Source: RUG13615 sp040307715 (GTDB lineage: Bacteria; Bacillota; Clostridia; Peptostreptococcales; Anaerovoracaceae). From it: 21,774 nucleotides of DNA. The translations under genes were made by a program, and so were the position numbers. Below the pieces are notes generated by a model, which saw only the letters and a program-made list of their open reading frames with translations, was not told the DNA's origin and did no database searches. Location: positions 1 through 21,774 of the forward strand of contig JAWRJC010000092.1 of the NCBI GenBank assembly GCA_040307715.1, written 5' to 3'. Below, piece by piece: positions 14,603-21,705 of this stretch (its first letter is position 1; each line of letters begins with the position of its first letter).

Positions 14603-14663
14603 CATGTGTATATCGGACCGCAATGGAAAGCAGTTTTGCGGGAGTAAACAGGAGGAACCCTCA

Positions 14664-15185
14664 ATGGAGGAATTAAAATATAAAGGACATCTGACCAAAC
14701 CGCTGCTCAATAAAATCGCCAGCAATCTCGTATCTGTCTGGCAGCGCAGACTTGCTCTGGGCGCAGTTGCCGTCGCGATCATGTTCGGCGTGTACTTCCT
14801 GATCCGGGGATACAAAGATCCGGCGCTGGTGCTCGCGATCGGCGCGCTGCTCTTTGCGCTCGAATTTATCTGGATCTCGCGCTCGACAGCCAAAAAAGTG
14901 CTGAACAGATCGATCCGTCAGATCGGCAGCGATGAGTATACCGTGTTCCTGGAGAAGAGCGGTTTCCGTGTGCGCGGGTACCGGGTCAAGGACTACCTCC
15001 GCATCAAATACAATGATGTCAATCAGATCTGGGAGAAGCCGGAAGCGTTCTATCTTTATACGTCAGATCTGGTCGTTATCGTCATCGACAAGACCGAATT
15101 GACGGAAGAGGAGTGCAGGCAGCTGCGGCTCTTCCTCGACGGGCACTGCATCAGCATGGCGATGCGCCGGAACAAACTGCAGTAG
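14664..15185 (+). CDS. YcxB-like membrane protein
   Basis: A 173-residue membrane protein of unknown function. Two hydrophobic helices (about 30-47 and 53-72) are followed by a cytoplasmic domain (about 75-173). That domain has the pattern of the YcxB-like C-terminal domain: a strand-rich stretch with EKSGFRVRGYRVKDYLRIKYNDVNQIWE-like layout, then FYLYTSDLVVIVIDK and a final helix region EEECRQLRLFLDG. AGGAGG lies 8 bases before the ATG. It follows tadC by 74 bases and has its own candidate promoter. It ends at a hairpin shared with the convergent phosphatase gene. Nothing ties it to the Tad pilus beyond position. Confidence 0.75.
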   Translation: MEELKYKGHLTKPLLNKIASNLVSVWQRRLALGAVAVAIMFGVYFLIRGYKDPALVLAIGALLFALEFIWISRSTAKKVLNRSIRQIGSDEYTVFLEKSGFRVRGYRVKDYLRIKYNDVNQIWEKPEAFYLYTSDLVVIVIDKTELTEEECRQLRLFLDGHCISMAMRRNKLQ

Positions 15186-15220
15186 AACAGAAAGATCTCA
15201 TCTGTGCCGAAAGGATCAAA

Positions 15221-15256
15221 AAGCGCCGTGCGGCTTTCGCCGCAGACGCTCTTTTT
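15221..15256. terminator. Bidirectional terminator between the convergent ycxB-like and PHP genes
   Basis: The hairpin is built on TGCGGC-TTTC-GCCGCA with outer AAAGCG and CGCTC arms separated by small internal loops. TTTTT follows on the + strand, and the AAAAA upstream gives TTTTT on the minus strand. It can serve both genes. Confidence 0.8.
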
Positions 15257-15278
15257 ATTATGCCGTTATTAAGGACCG

Positions 15279-16076
15279 TCAGTCGAATCTGTGGAATGCC
15301 GGTTCGTGGTCCTTATATGTGCAGTAGTATTTGAAACCAAGTGAGGTCACGAGCGATTCCGCCTCATTGAAATGATCCATGAAGTGGACCGTTTCGTGCG
15401 TGTCGGAACCCATGGTGAAAATCTCACCGCCCAGTTCTTTGTAGGCCGCCAGGATCTCTTTGCGCGGGAGCCAGAGGGAAGTGCCGTATTTGAAATTCGA
15501 AGTATTGAGTTCGATGCCTTTGCCGTCTTCGATCACGAGTTTCAGGATCTCACGGATCTGTTCCATATATGGTGTGTAGTCGACCGCAGGGTCACCCGCA
15601 TAGCGGTCGATCAGCGTCATATGCCCCAGCACATCGTAGTCTTTGTATACCTGCAGGCATTCATAAATGTAGACATAGTAATCTTCCGTCAGCGCTTCAC
15701 GGTCCGCATGCGCAAAATCATAGTTGTACAGATCGCCGCAGCGCATGCAGTGGAAGGAGCCGATCAGGAAATCGTAGTCGTGGGCGTGCACTGCACGGGA
15801 TGCTTCTTCAAACTGTCCCTGCATGATCCCGATTTCCATCCCCTTGGCAATGTCGATCCTGTCTTTGTAACGTTCCTGGTGTTCCAGGACAGCGGGATAG
15901 TAGTTTTCTTCATCAAGAATAAACGGGAACAGAGGATCCGGATACCCCGGGTCATAGTGGTCGGTAATGGCAAGGTGTTTGATGCCGAGGCTGACCGCTT
16001 TTTCGACCATTTCGGTCATGGGGGTATCGCTGTCATCCGAAAAATCTGTATGTGTGTGGTAATCGTAGAGCAGCAT
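15279..16076 (-). CDS. PHP-family histidinol-phosphatase (HisJ/HisK type)
   Basis: A metal-dependent phosphoesterase of the PHP superfamily. The closest family is the histidinol-phosphatase that dephosphorylates L-histidinol phosphate in histidine synthesis, but paralogues with other phosphoester substrates are common and no his gene is nearby. The 265 residues carry all PHP metal motifs: YHTHTDFSDD (His7, His9), ITDHYD (Asp39, His40), GMEIG (Glu81), GSFHC (His109), GHMTLIDRY and GSDTH near the C-terminus. The ATG at 16076 is chosen because AGAAAGGA lies 5-6 bases upstream. An in-frame ATG at 16094 would swallow that site. It is the only complete minus-strand gene in the window and separates the two Tad blocks. 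Confidence 0.85.
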   Translation of the reverse strand: MLLYDYHTHTDFSDDSDTPMTEMVEKAVSLGIKHLAITDHYDPGYPDPLFPFILDEENYYPAVLEHQERYKDRIDIAKGMEIGIMQGQFEEASRAVHAHDYDFLIGSFHCMRCGDLYNYDFAHADREALTEDYYVYIYECLQVYKDYDVLGHMTLIDRYAGDPAVDYTPYMEQIREILKLVIEDGKGIELNTSNFKYGTSLWLPRKEILAAYKELGGEIFTMGSDTHETVHFMDHFNEAESLVTSLGFKYYCTYKDHEPAFHRFD

Positions 16077-16106
16077 GGGGTTCCTTTCTCTCATTAAACA
16101 GAGCGT

Positions 16107-16115
16107 ATTATACCA
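16107..16115 (-). promoter_or_regulatory. Extended -10 promoter of the PHP gene
   Basis: On the minus strand the sequence reads TGG-TATAAT, a perfect -10 with extended TGn, about 31 bases upstream of the ATG at 16076. The -35 is weak (TTTATC at 17 bases). Confidence 0.6.
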
Positions 16116-16193
16116 TTTTCAAAGGAAATGATAAAGGGAATCGGTGCCATGGTTTCCCTCTTTGTTCTAAATGGGTATTTTTGGAAGTTACAA

Positions 16194-16222
16194 TTGACAT
16201 ATATTTACATCCGATGTAGACT
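16194..16222 (+). promoter_or_regulatory. Promoter of the Flp pilin block
   Basis: TTGACA (16194-16199) is a perfect -35, followed by a 17-base spacer and TAGACT (16217-16222). The leader to the pilin ATG is about 65 bases. This is the best promoter in the Tad region and fits a pilin gene that must be highly expressed. Confidence 0.65.
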
Positions 16223-16294
16223 CGTTTTGCGAGCAGGAAAAATATGGTAATCAAGTGATGAAACCGGTACGGAAAATGTTTAAGGAGAAAGAAA

Positions 16295-16474
16295 ATGAAA
16301 AGAATACAACAGTATTGCCAACGGATGGCGGGCGTTCTTTCGGAAGAAGGCGGCATGGAAATGGTGCAGGTCGCGATCCTCGTCGCCATCGCCATCGTAC
16401 TTGGGCTGATCTTTAAAACGGAGATCACCGCGTTTGTCAACCGAACGTTCGAGGCGCTCAATAATGGCTTCTAA
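16295..16474 (+). CDS. flp: Flp1-like type IVb pilin
   Basis: A 59-residue pilin precursor, the structural subunit of the Tad pilus. A short basic leader ends in SEEGG (16-20), followed by the hydrophobic helix MEMVQVAILVAIAIVLGLIF (21-40) and a short polar tail with KTEITAFVNRTF, the layout of Flp1-like proteins of Clostridia. Prepilin cleavage after Gly20 is expected. Position 5 of the mature protein is then Gln25, where type IV pilins have Glu; a Glu is present at mature position 2. AAGGAG lies 9 bases before the ATG, with a strong promoter upstream. The stop overlaps the start of the TadE gene by 11 bases. Its small size makes it easy to miss. Confidence 0.85.
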   Translation: MKRIQQYCQRMAGVLSEEGGMEMVQVAILVAIAIVLGLIFKTEITAFVNRTFEALNNGF

Positions 16475-16901
16475 AAGAGCGCTAAGGCGGCGCCGGCAAA
16501 AGCAGGTGCTGCGGCACGGGATTAGAAAACTGAAAGAAAAGAAGGGCAGCACGATGGTGGAGGCGGCGATGGTGTTTCCGGTCGTGATCCTGGCATTGAC
16601 TGTCATGATCTACGGCATGCTCTATCTGTTTGATGAAACAGCCGCAGCATCTGCCGTCCGGCGCGCTGTGATCCGCGAAGCCGGGCGAAAAGCCGGAACG
16701 GTGACTCTGTACAACGAAGGATCCACCGGGGTCCCGGTCACAACTGCTGTTTACGGCATCCGCCCGTGCTCAGCCGGTGAAAAGACGGCGGTCATGAAGA
16801 GCCGGATGCCGGGCGTTGCCGGCCGCCGCAGGACTTTATCGGCTCACCAGTATATCTGCAACGAGAAGACGGAGATCCGTCTGTGGGATCTGTTTCAATA
16901 A
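16464..16901 (+). CDS. tadE: TadE-family pseudopilin
   Basis: A minor pilin/pseudopilin of the Tad system, anchored by one N-terminal helix. In 145 residues there is a very basic leader (ASKRALRRRRQKQVLRHGIRK-type, residues 2-27), then KGSTMVEAAMVFPVVILAL (27-45), the TadE motif with the conserved Glu33, and a soluble domain to the C-terminus. The start at 16464 overlaps the last 11 bases of the pilin gene, with GAGG 9 bases upstream, so its translation is probably coupled to that of the pilin. Processing by a prepilin peptidase at Gly28 is plausible, but that enzyme is not encoded in the window. AGGAGG of the next gene begins at its stop. Confidence 0.85.
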   Translation: MASKRALRRRRQKQVLRHGIRKLKEKKGSTMVEAAMVFPVVILALTVMIYGMLYLFDETAAASAVRRAVIREAGRKAGTVTLYNEGSTGVPVTTAVYGIRPCSAGEKTAVMKSRMPGVAGRRRTLSAHQYICNEKTEIRLWDLFQ

Positions 16902-16911
16902 GGAGGTCTTT

Positions 16912-18150
16912 ATGGCAGCGCTGCGGCGCGCGGTCCGCGCGGTACGAAACGAAAAAGGCAGTTCCATGATCTTTCTCCTGCTGGTTCTTGCGGGGATGGT
17001 CTCTTTGGCATCCGTGTATATTTACGGCGCCGGATTGATAACGGACCGCAGTTATACGGAAAGCGTTCTGCATCTGGCAGGCAGGTCCGTTCTGACGGAG
17101 TATGACACGGCCCTGAAAGAAGAGTATGGGATCGTCGCGTACCGCGGCAGCAGCCGGGATGCGCAGGAGGCTGCAACGATGTACGCAGCCGCTTCCTTTA
17201 TGGAGAACGACAGGATCCGGTGGAGCGGACTGACGGTCGATCTGTCCGCATACTGTCTCCTGGATACAGCGCTGTTCCGGCGGGAAGCGGTCAGCTACAC
17301 CAAATACGCACTGGCCCGCGGGCTGCTCGAAGACAGCACATTCGGACTGGGGGATGAAACCCCGCTCGATCTTGAAGGGGACCGGATCCTGCGCAGCAGC
17401 CGGGTGATCCGCGCGCTGCCTTCGGGCGGTGCTGCCAGCGGCAGTCTCTGGGAGACGGTCAAACAGGCGTTTTCCGGCGGTTTGACGGAGATCTTTTCAC
17501 GAGGGACAGACAACTATCTGTTCGATCTGTATATTATGCGGGAGTTCCGGAACGCGCAGGATCAGGACGTTGGCAGGGAGACATTTTTCCGGTATGAGGC
17601 GGAGTATATCCTGGAAGGCGGCATGTCCGACCGGGAGAACCGGGAAGCGTTCCGGCGGGAGCTCGTGCTGCTGCGCAATGCGGCGAACCTGATTTTCCTT
17701 GTCAGCGATCCGCAGAAGATGGAAGAACTCTCTGCCGCAGCGCTTCTCATTGCGCCGGGACCTGGTGCGCTTTTGGTAGAGATGATGCTTGCGGAGGCAT
17801 GGGCGCTTGCGGAGGCGGAGAACGATGTGCGCATTCTGGAGCATGGGAAAAAGCTGCCGTTTTATAAGACCGCCGATACCTGGGCGACAGATTTGCAATC
17901 CGTCATCGACGGAGCGGAGGAAGGGTATATCGATACGAGTGTCAGTACCGGCCTCGGATATCGCGACTACCTGCAGGTCTTTTTGTTTTTCATGGACGGA
18001 ACGGTCAAGACGCTGCGGGTGATGGATCTTATCCAGATCAATATGCAGGGATTGCACGATGCATCCTTTCTGATCCGGGATCATTATCTGGGCTTCGACA
18101 TGCATGTGACCGTCCGCGGGAAGGAGTACGATTATGCGCACACGTATTAG
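16912..18150 (+). CDS. DUF5702-like (TadG-type) Tad-locus protein
   Basis: A 412-residue protein with one N-terminal membrane helix and a large domain probably outside the membrane. A basic start and NEKGSSMIFLLLVLAGMVSL (13-32) resemble a TadE/TadG leader but lack the Glu. Next comes an SVLTEYDTALKEEYGIVAYRG segment, which is characteristic of DUF5702 proteins of clostridial Tad loci. The rest is helical with no catalytic motif that I recognise. AGGAGG lies 5-6 bases before the ATG at 16912. The 3' end overlaps the next gene by 17 bases. Role in pilus assembly or display is inferred from location; the family has no established biochemical function. Confidence 0.78.
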   Translation: MAALRRAVRAVRNEKGSSMIFLLLVLAGMVSLASVYIYGAGLITDRSYTESVLHLAGRSVLTEYDTALKEEYGIVAYRGSSRDAQEAATMYAAASFMENDRIRWSGLTVDLSAYCLLDTALFRREAVSYTKYALARGLLEDSTFGLGDETPLDLEGDRILRSSRVIRALPSGGAASGSLWETVKQAFSGGLTEIFSRGTDNYLFDLYIMREFRNAQDQDVGRETFFRYEAEYILEGGMSDRENREAFRRELVLLRNAANLIFLVSDPQKMEELSAAALLIAPGPGALLVEMMLAEAWALAEAENDVRILEHGKKLPFYKTADTWATDLQSVIDGAEEGYIDTSVSTGLGYRDYLQVFLFFMDGTVKTLRVMDLIQINMQGLHDASFLIRDHYLGFDMHVTVRGKEYDYAHTY

Positions 18151-18898
18151 AAGCGAGGACGGCAGTTATACCGTGGAGGCGGCGATCGTCCTGCCGCTGT
18201 TCATTCTGGGCGTGATGACCATCGCGTTTCTGATCCGGATCATAGGTATCGAAGGTGCGGTCATGCAGATCACGGCGGATGAGACAGCAAAGCTCGCGCT
18301 GGACAGTTATGCGGTGCGCACCGGAGCACTCTTTGAGCCCGCTCTGGAATCGCGGATCTATGAGGAATGCGGCGATGTCGGGCGTACCGATGTCAGGAAC
18401 TTAAGGTATCTGACCACACGCGGCGGGATCGACGGGATCATCTCCTGCACGGTCGTGACGGATGTGGATCTGCCGCTGCCGTTCCCGCTTGCGAAGAGGC
18501 CGCGGATCACGACCGGTATCGTGGCGCGCGCGTGGATCGGCAAAGACTGTCTGACGGACCCGATGCCGTTCGAAGAAATGGAAACGGACGGCGGCAGTGT
18601 GACAGTATGGGTCTTCCCGCAGCGCGGAGAACGCTACCATACGGAGTCCTGTCTGTTTGTCGCGAATGAGCCGCGCGAGGTCGTTCTGACACAGGAGGTC
18701 AAACGGCACTATACCCCCTGTACGATCTGCGATTCGGAAAACCTTCCTTACGGGAGTCTCGTATATTGCTATCCGGCGTACGGGGAAGTCTATCACCGCG
18801 GCACGTGCAGCCAGGTGGACAAATACGTCGTGCCGATGGATCTGGAAGACGCGGAAAGCCGCGGTTATACGCCCTGCAGCAAGTGCGGGGGGATATGA
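18134..18898 (+). CDS. TadE-like membrane protein with two C-terminal zinc-ribbon-like modules
   Basis: A 254-residue protein that starts like a TadE pseudopilin: SEDGSYTVEAAIVLPLFILG (7-26) with Glu15 and a single helix to about residue 35. A soluble middle part follows. The C-terminus carries two copies of a Cys/His module: Tyr168-His169, Cys173, then YTPC-x2-C (Cys196, Cys199), and Tyr220-His221, Cys225, then YTPC-x2-C (Cys248, Cys251). The second copy also has the LEDAESRGYTPC helix typical of Ada-like metal-binding tails found on secreted nucleases and other surface proteins. Zinc binding is inference. AAGGAG precedes the ATG, which overlaps the DUF5702 gene by 17 bases. I do not know a named family with this combination. 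Confidence 0.78.
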   Translation: MRTRIRSEDGSYTVEAAIVLPLFILGVMTIAFLIRIIGIEGAVMQITADETAKLALDSYAVRTGALFEPALESRIYEECGDVGRTDVRNLRYLTTRGGIDGIISCTVVTDVDLPLPFPLAKRPRITTGIVARAWIGKDCLTDPMPFEEMETDGGSVTVWVFPQRGERYHTESCLFVANEPREVVLTQEVKRHYTPCTICDSENLPYGSLVYCYPAYGEVYHRGTCSQVDKYVVPMDLEDAESRGYTPCSKCGGI

Positions 18899-18912
18899 GA
18901 AAGGAGAGACTA

Positions 18913-19476
18913 ATGACACTGAATCTGAGAGAATCCGGTTATCGTGTGGAGATACCGGCAGGCAGGATCGCTCCGTTTGAGGAAAAGATCCTGGCTTCCG
19001 GACTCTGCGATTTCGCGCTCGACATGACCTTTACGCATGTCCGTGGCACCACACGTGCCGGGTACGATTGCGCGGGCTACGTCGCGGTGCGCGAGCTCGA
19101 TCTTACGCAGCCGCAGAAGGTCTTTGAAGTACTTGAGAAGACCCTTCTGACGATGACGCACGCCGGAGAGTTCTTTATCGACCGGGACAAGGTCCTTTTA
19201 AATGTGGATACGGTGTTTTATAATAGACGGTGCAAAGACATCCGGATCGCCTATTACCCCCGTGAAGAGGGAGTGGAGATCCGGGAAAGTATAGACGGTT
19301 ATGTCAAAGAACTGGCTTCCCTGACAGGGGAAAAAGGCAAAGCGCTCCTTGAACGGACGCTGCTGCTGTTCTCGCGGAACAACTGCGATCTGCCGCAGAT
19401 GATCACCGTTGTCGGAGAGATCCGCCGGGCAGTTGCCACGCAGGCGCGGACAGCGCCGCCGGCCAGAGCTGTCTGA
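18913..19476 (+). CDS. DUF6382-like protein of the Tad locus
   Basis: A 187-residue cytoplasmic-looking protein without signal peptide or membrane helix. The layout (LDMTFTHVRGTTRAGYDCAGYVAVRELDL, then a VFEVLEKTLLTMTHAGEFFIDRDKVLLNVDTVF-type helix-strand, then IRIAYYPRE and a long C-terminal helix) resembles the DUF6382 domain seen at the N-terminus of FHA-domain proteins in clostridial Tad loci. Here no FHA domain follows; the protein ends in a short Ala/Pro/Arg tail. AAGGAGAG lies 4-5 bases before the ATG at 18913. It follows the zinc-module TadE gene by 14 bases. No terminator separates it from ispH-rpsA. Family assignment is from memory of the pattern and is moderate. Confidence 0.6.
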   Translation: MTLNLRESGYRVEIPAGRIAPFEEKILASGLCDFALDMTFTHVRGTTRAGYDCAGYVAVRELDLTQPQKVFEVLEKTLLTMTHAGEFFIDRDKVLLNVDTVFYNRRCKDIRIAYYPREEGVEIRESIDGYVKELASLTGEKGKALLERTLLLFSRNNCDLPQMITVVGEIRRAVATQARTAPPARAV

Positions 19477-19504
19477 TCTGCCGGTATCGTTTGAAAGGTA
19501 TTGT

Positions 19505-21622
19505 ATGAGTAAAAAAGAAAACAAACGGGAAGTGATCCTGTCCCCGCATTCGGGGTTCTGTTTCGGTGTCAAACGCGCCATCAACATCGCGGAGCAGACG
19601 AAGGGGGACCGGGTCTTCACCTGCGGCCCCCTGATCCACAATAAGCGTGTCACGGAAGACCTGCGCAGCCGTGGAATCGGGCAGGTGTCCAGACTGGCGG
19701 AAGCGCCTGAAGGAGCAACGATCATCATCCGTTCCCACGGGGAATCCAAGGCTTTTTATGATGACGCGGCCGCTTACGGACTCAAACTGGTCGATGCGAC
19801 TTGTCCGTTCGTGAGCCGGATCCACGATCTCGTCTCAGCAGCCAGCGCCAAGGGTATGCCGGTCCTGATCGTGGGCAGCCCCGATCATCCGGAGGTGACA
19901 GCGACGAAAGGATGGGCGGGGAAGTACGCGTATGTTGCGGCATCCGGAGAGGAAGCCTGCGCGATCATTGACGGTCTGACGGAAGAGGAACTGGCCTGTG
20001 TCCGGAAACAGCATCTGTTCGTCGTCGCCCAGACGACGATCCGCAAAGAGGTCTTTGAGGAAGTTCTTTCTGTGCTTGCGGACAGGGAGATCCCCTGCGA
20101 GGTGCAGAACACCATCTGCAATGCAACAGCGGAAAGGCAGCAGGGATGCCGTGAGACGGCTTCCAAAGTGGACGCGATGATCGTCATCGGCGACCAGAAG
20201 AGCTCGAACAGCCGGAAACTTTACGAAATCGCGAAAACCAACTGTGAAAACACCTATTTTATCGAAAAAGTCGATGATTTATCATTGAAACTGTTTGACA
20301 GTTTTAGTAGAATAGGAATAGCGGCGGGCGCATCGACGCCCGAAATCGCAATACAGGAGGTTTTTCAAAACATGAGTGAAAAGACACTTGAACAAGAAAT
20401 GTCGATGCAGGACTTTATGGACGAAATCGACAAGCAGCTGAGACTTCCCAGAAGTGGTGAACTGGTGGACGGCAAGGTCCTCGAAGTTCGTGACAAGGAA
20501 GTCATCGTCAACCTGAACGTCAAGAAGGACGGGGTTATTCCGATCACCGAGATCAATCTCGAAGAAGGAAAAACACTTGCCGACATGTTCCACGAAGGTG
20601 ACGACATCCAGGCCAAGGTCCTCAAGAATGACGACGGCGACGGTAACATCCTTCTCTCCAGAAAGAAACTGGAAGTCGGCGTCCACTGGCAGGAGATCAA
20701 CCAGGCTCTGGAAGACAAGTCGGTCATCGAAGTCGAGGTTGTCCGTCAGGTCAACGGTGGCGTCATTGCCGCGTACAAAGAAGTGTCCGGCTTTATTCCG
20801 CTGTCGCAGCTGTCTGACAGATACGTGGAAGACAGTTCCGAGTTCCTCGGCCAGACTCTGCAGGTCAAGGTATCCAGAGTCGATCCGAGAAGAGGCAAGG
20901 CCGTCTTCTCGCACAAGGCTTTCCTGAACGAGGAACGCCAGAAGGCGATGAAGGAGATCTGGGAGAAGATCCAGGTCGGCGACATCGTGGAAGGCACAGT
21001 CATGCGTTTCACCGATTACGGTGCGTTTGTTGATATCGGCGGTATCGACGGTCTGCTGCACATCAGCGAGATTTCCTGGGGCAAGCTCAAGCACCCGCAG
21101 GAAGTTCTCTCCGTCGGCCAGAAGATCAAGGTCAAGGTCCTCAGCATGAGCGCCGAAAAAGGCAAGATCAGCCTAGGTCTCAAGCAGACGGTTCCGGAAC
21201 CCTGGTCCGTCATCGACGAGAATTACGCTGTCGGCGACATCGTCGAAGGCAAGGTCGTTCAGATCAAGGAATACGGCTGCTTCGTAGAACTCGAGCCCGG
21301 CCTCGACGGTCTGGTCCATATCTCGGAAGTGAGCCACAAGCGTGTTGCCAATATCAATGACGAACTGTCCGTCGGCGAGAAGGTCAACACCAAGATCCTC
21401 GAGATCGACAAGGAAAGAAGACGTATCAGCCTGTCCATCAAAGAGACCATGGACGCGGAGGAAGAAGAAGCGATGAAGGCTGCCAAGGCTGCCGCTAAGG
21501 AAGCGGAAGCTGCGCCGGCTGAAGAAGCACCCGCAGAAGAGGCTCCCGTTGAGGAAGCTGCTCCCGAAGAAGCGCCGGCTGAAGAGCCCGCTGCTGAGGA
21601 AGCACCGGCTGAAGAAGAATAG
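19505..21622 (+). CDS. ispH-rpsA: Bifunctional HMBPP reductase (IspH) - ribosomal protein S1 fusion
   Basis: The first part (1-285) is 4-hydroxy-3-methylbut-2-enyl diphosphate reductase, the last step of the MEP isoprenoid pathway. The three [4Fe-4S] cysteines are Cys19 (HSGFCFGVKRA), Cys100 (VDATCPFVSRIH) and Cys205 (TICNATAERQQ), with Glu130 (DHPEVTATKGW) as the proton relay. From about residue 290 four S1 RNA-binding domains follow (about 308-375, 390-465, 478-550, 563-635), the last two most canonical (GAFVDIGGIDGLLHISEIS; GCFVELEPGLDGLVHISEVS). An acidic Ala/Glu/Pro tail of about 55 residues ends the protein. The 705-residue fusion is a known clostridial arrangement. AAAGG precedes the ATG at 19505. 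A second set of start signals sits at the joint near 20285-20372. Confidence 0.95.
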   Translation: MSKKENKREVILSPHSGFCFGVKRAINIAEQTKGDRVFTCGPLIHNKRVTEDLRSRGIGQVSRLAEAPEGATIIIRSHGESKAFYDDAAAYGLKLVDATCPFVSRIHDLVSAASAKGMPVLIVGSPDHPEVTATKGWAGKYAYVAASGEEACAIIDGLTEEELACVRKQHLFVVAQTTIRKEVFEEVLSVLADREIPCEVQNTICNATAERQQGCRETASKVDAMIVIGDQKSSNSRKLYEIAKTNCENTYFIEKVDDLSLKLFDSFSRIGIAAGASTPEIAIQEVFQNMSEKTLEQEMSMQDFMDEIDKQLRLPRSGELVDGKVLEVRDKEVIVNLNVKKDGVIPITEINLEEGKTLADMFHEGDDIQAKVLKNDDGDGNILLSRKKLEVGVHWQEINQALEDKSVIEVEVVRQVNGGVIAAYKEVSGFIPLSQLSDRYVEDSSEFLGQTLQVKVSRVDPRRGKAVFSHKAFLNEERQKAMKEIWEKIQVGDIVEGTVMRFTDYGAFVDIGGIDGLLHISEISWGKLKHPQEVLSVGQKIKVKVLSMSAEKGKISLGLKQTVPEPWSVIDENYAVGDIVEGKVVQIKEYGCFVELEPGLDGLVHISEVSHKRVANINDELSVGEKVNTKILEIDKERRRISLSIKETMDAEEEEAMKAAKAAAKEAEAAPAEEAPAEEAPVEEAAPEEAPAEEPAAEEAPAEEE
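20285..20313 (+). promoter_or_regulatory. Internal promoter within ispH for the S1 part
   Basis: TTGAAA (20285-20290), a 17-base spacer and TAGAAT (20308-20313): five of six in each hexamer. It lies at the very end of the IspH coding part, about 58 bases before the S1 ATG. Confidence 0.55.
20325..20342 (+). other. Hairpin in the S1 leader
   Basis: CGGGCG and CGCCCG form a perfect 6-bp stem with a 6-base loop (CATCGA), just after the internal promoter and 13 bases before the AGGAGG. It could be a control element for S1 translation; it is also protein-coding. Confidence 0.35.
20355..21622 (+). other. rpsA: Internal start region: possible independent ribosomal protein S1
   Basis: AGGAGG (20355-20360) and an ATG at 20372, in frame with IspH, would give a free 416-residue S1 beginning MSEKTLEQEMSMQDFMDEID. 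The N-terminus is natural for an S1-type protein. This is an alternative product of the same reading frame, not an additional gene. Confidence 0.55.
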
Positions 21623-21645
21623 GATTCTTCCGGCAATGCATAAAG

Positions 21646-21676
21646 AACCCCCCATCCTGTGATGGGGGGTTGTTTT
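21646..21676. terminator. Terminator after ispH-rpsA, probably bidirectional
   Basis: An 11-bp stem (AACCCCCCATC with GATGGGGGGTT) and a 4-base loop are followed by GTTTT on the + strand. On the minus strand the stem is followed by TTCTTT, which can serve the convergent gene. Confidence 0.88.
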
Positions 21677-21705
21677 ATTGATCTGTTCTGCTATGACCGG
21701 ACGGC

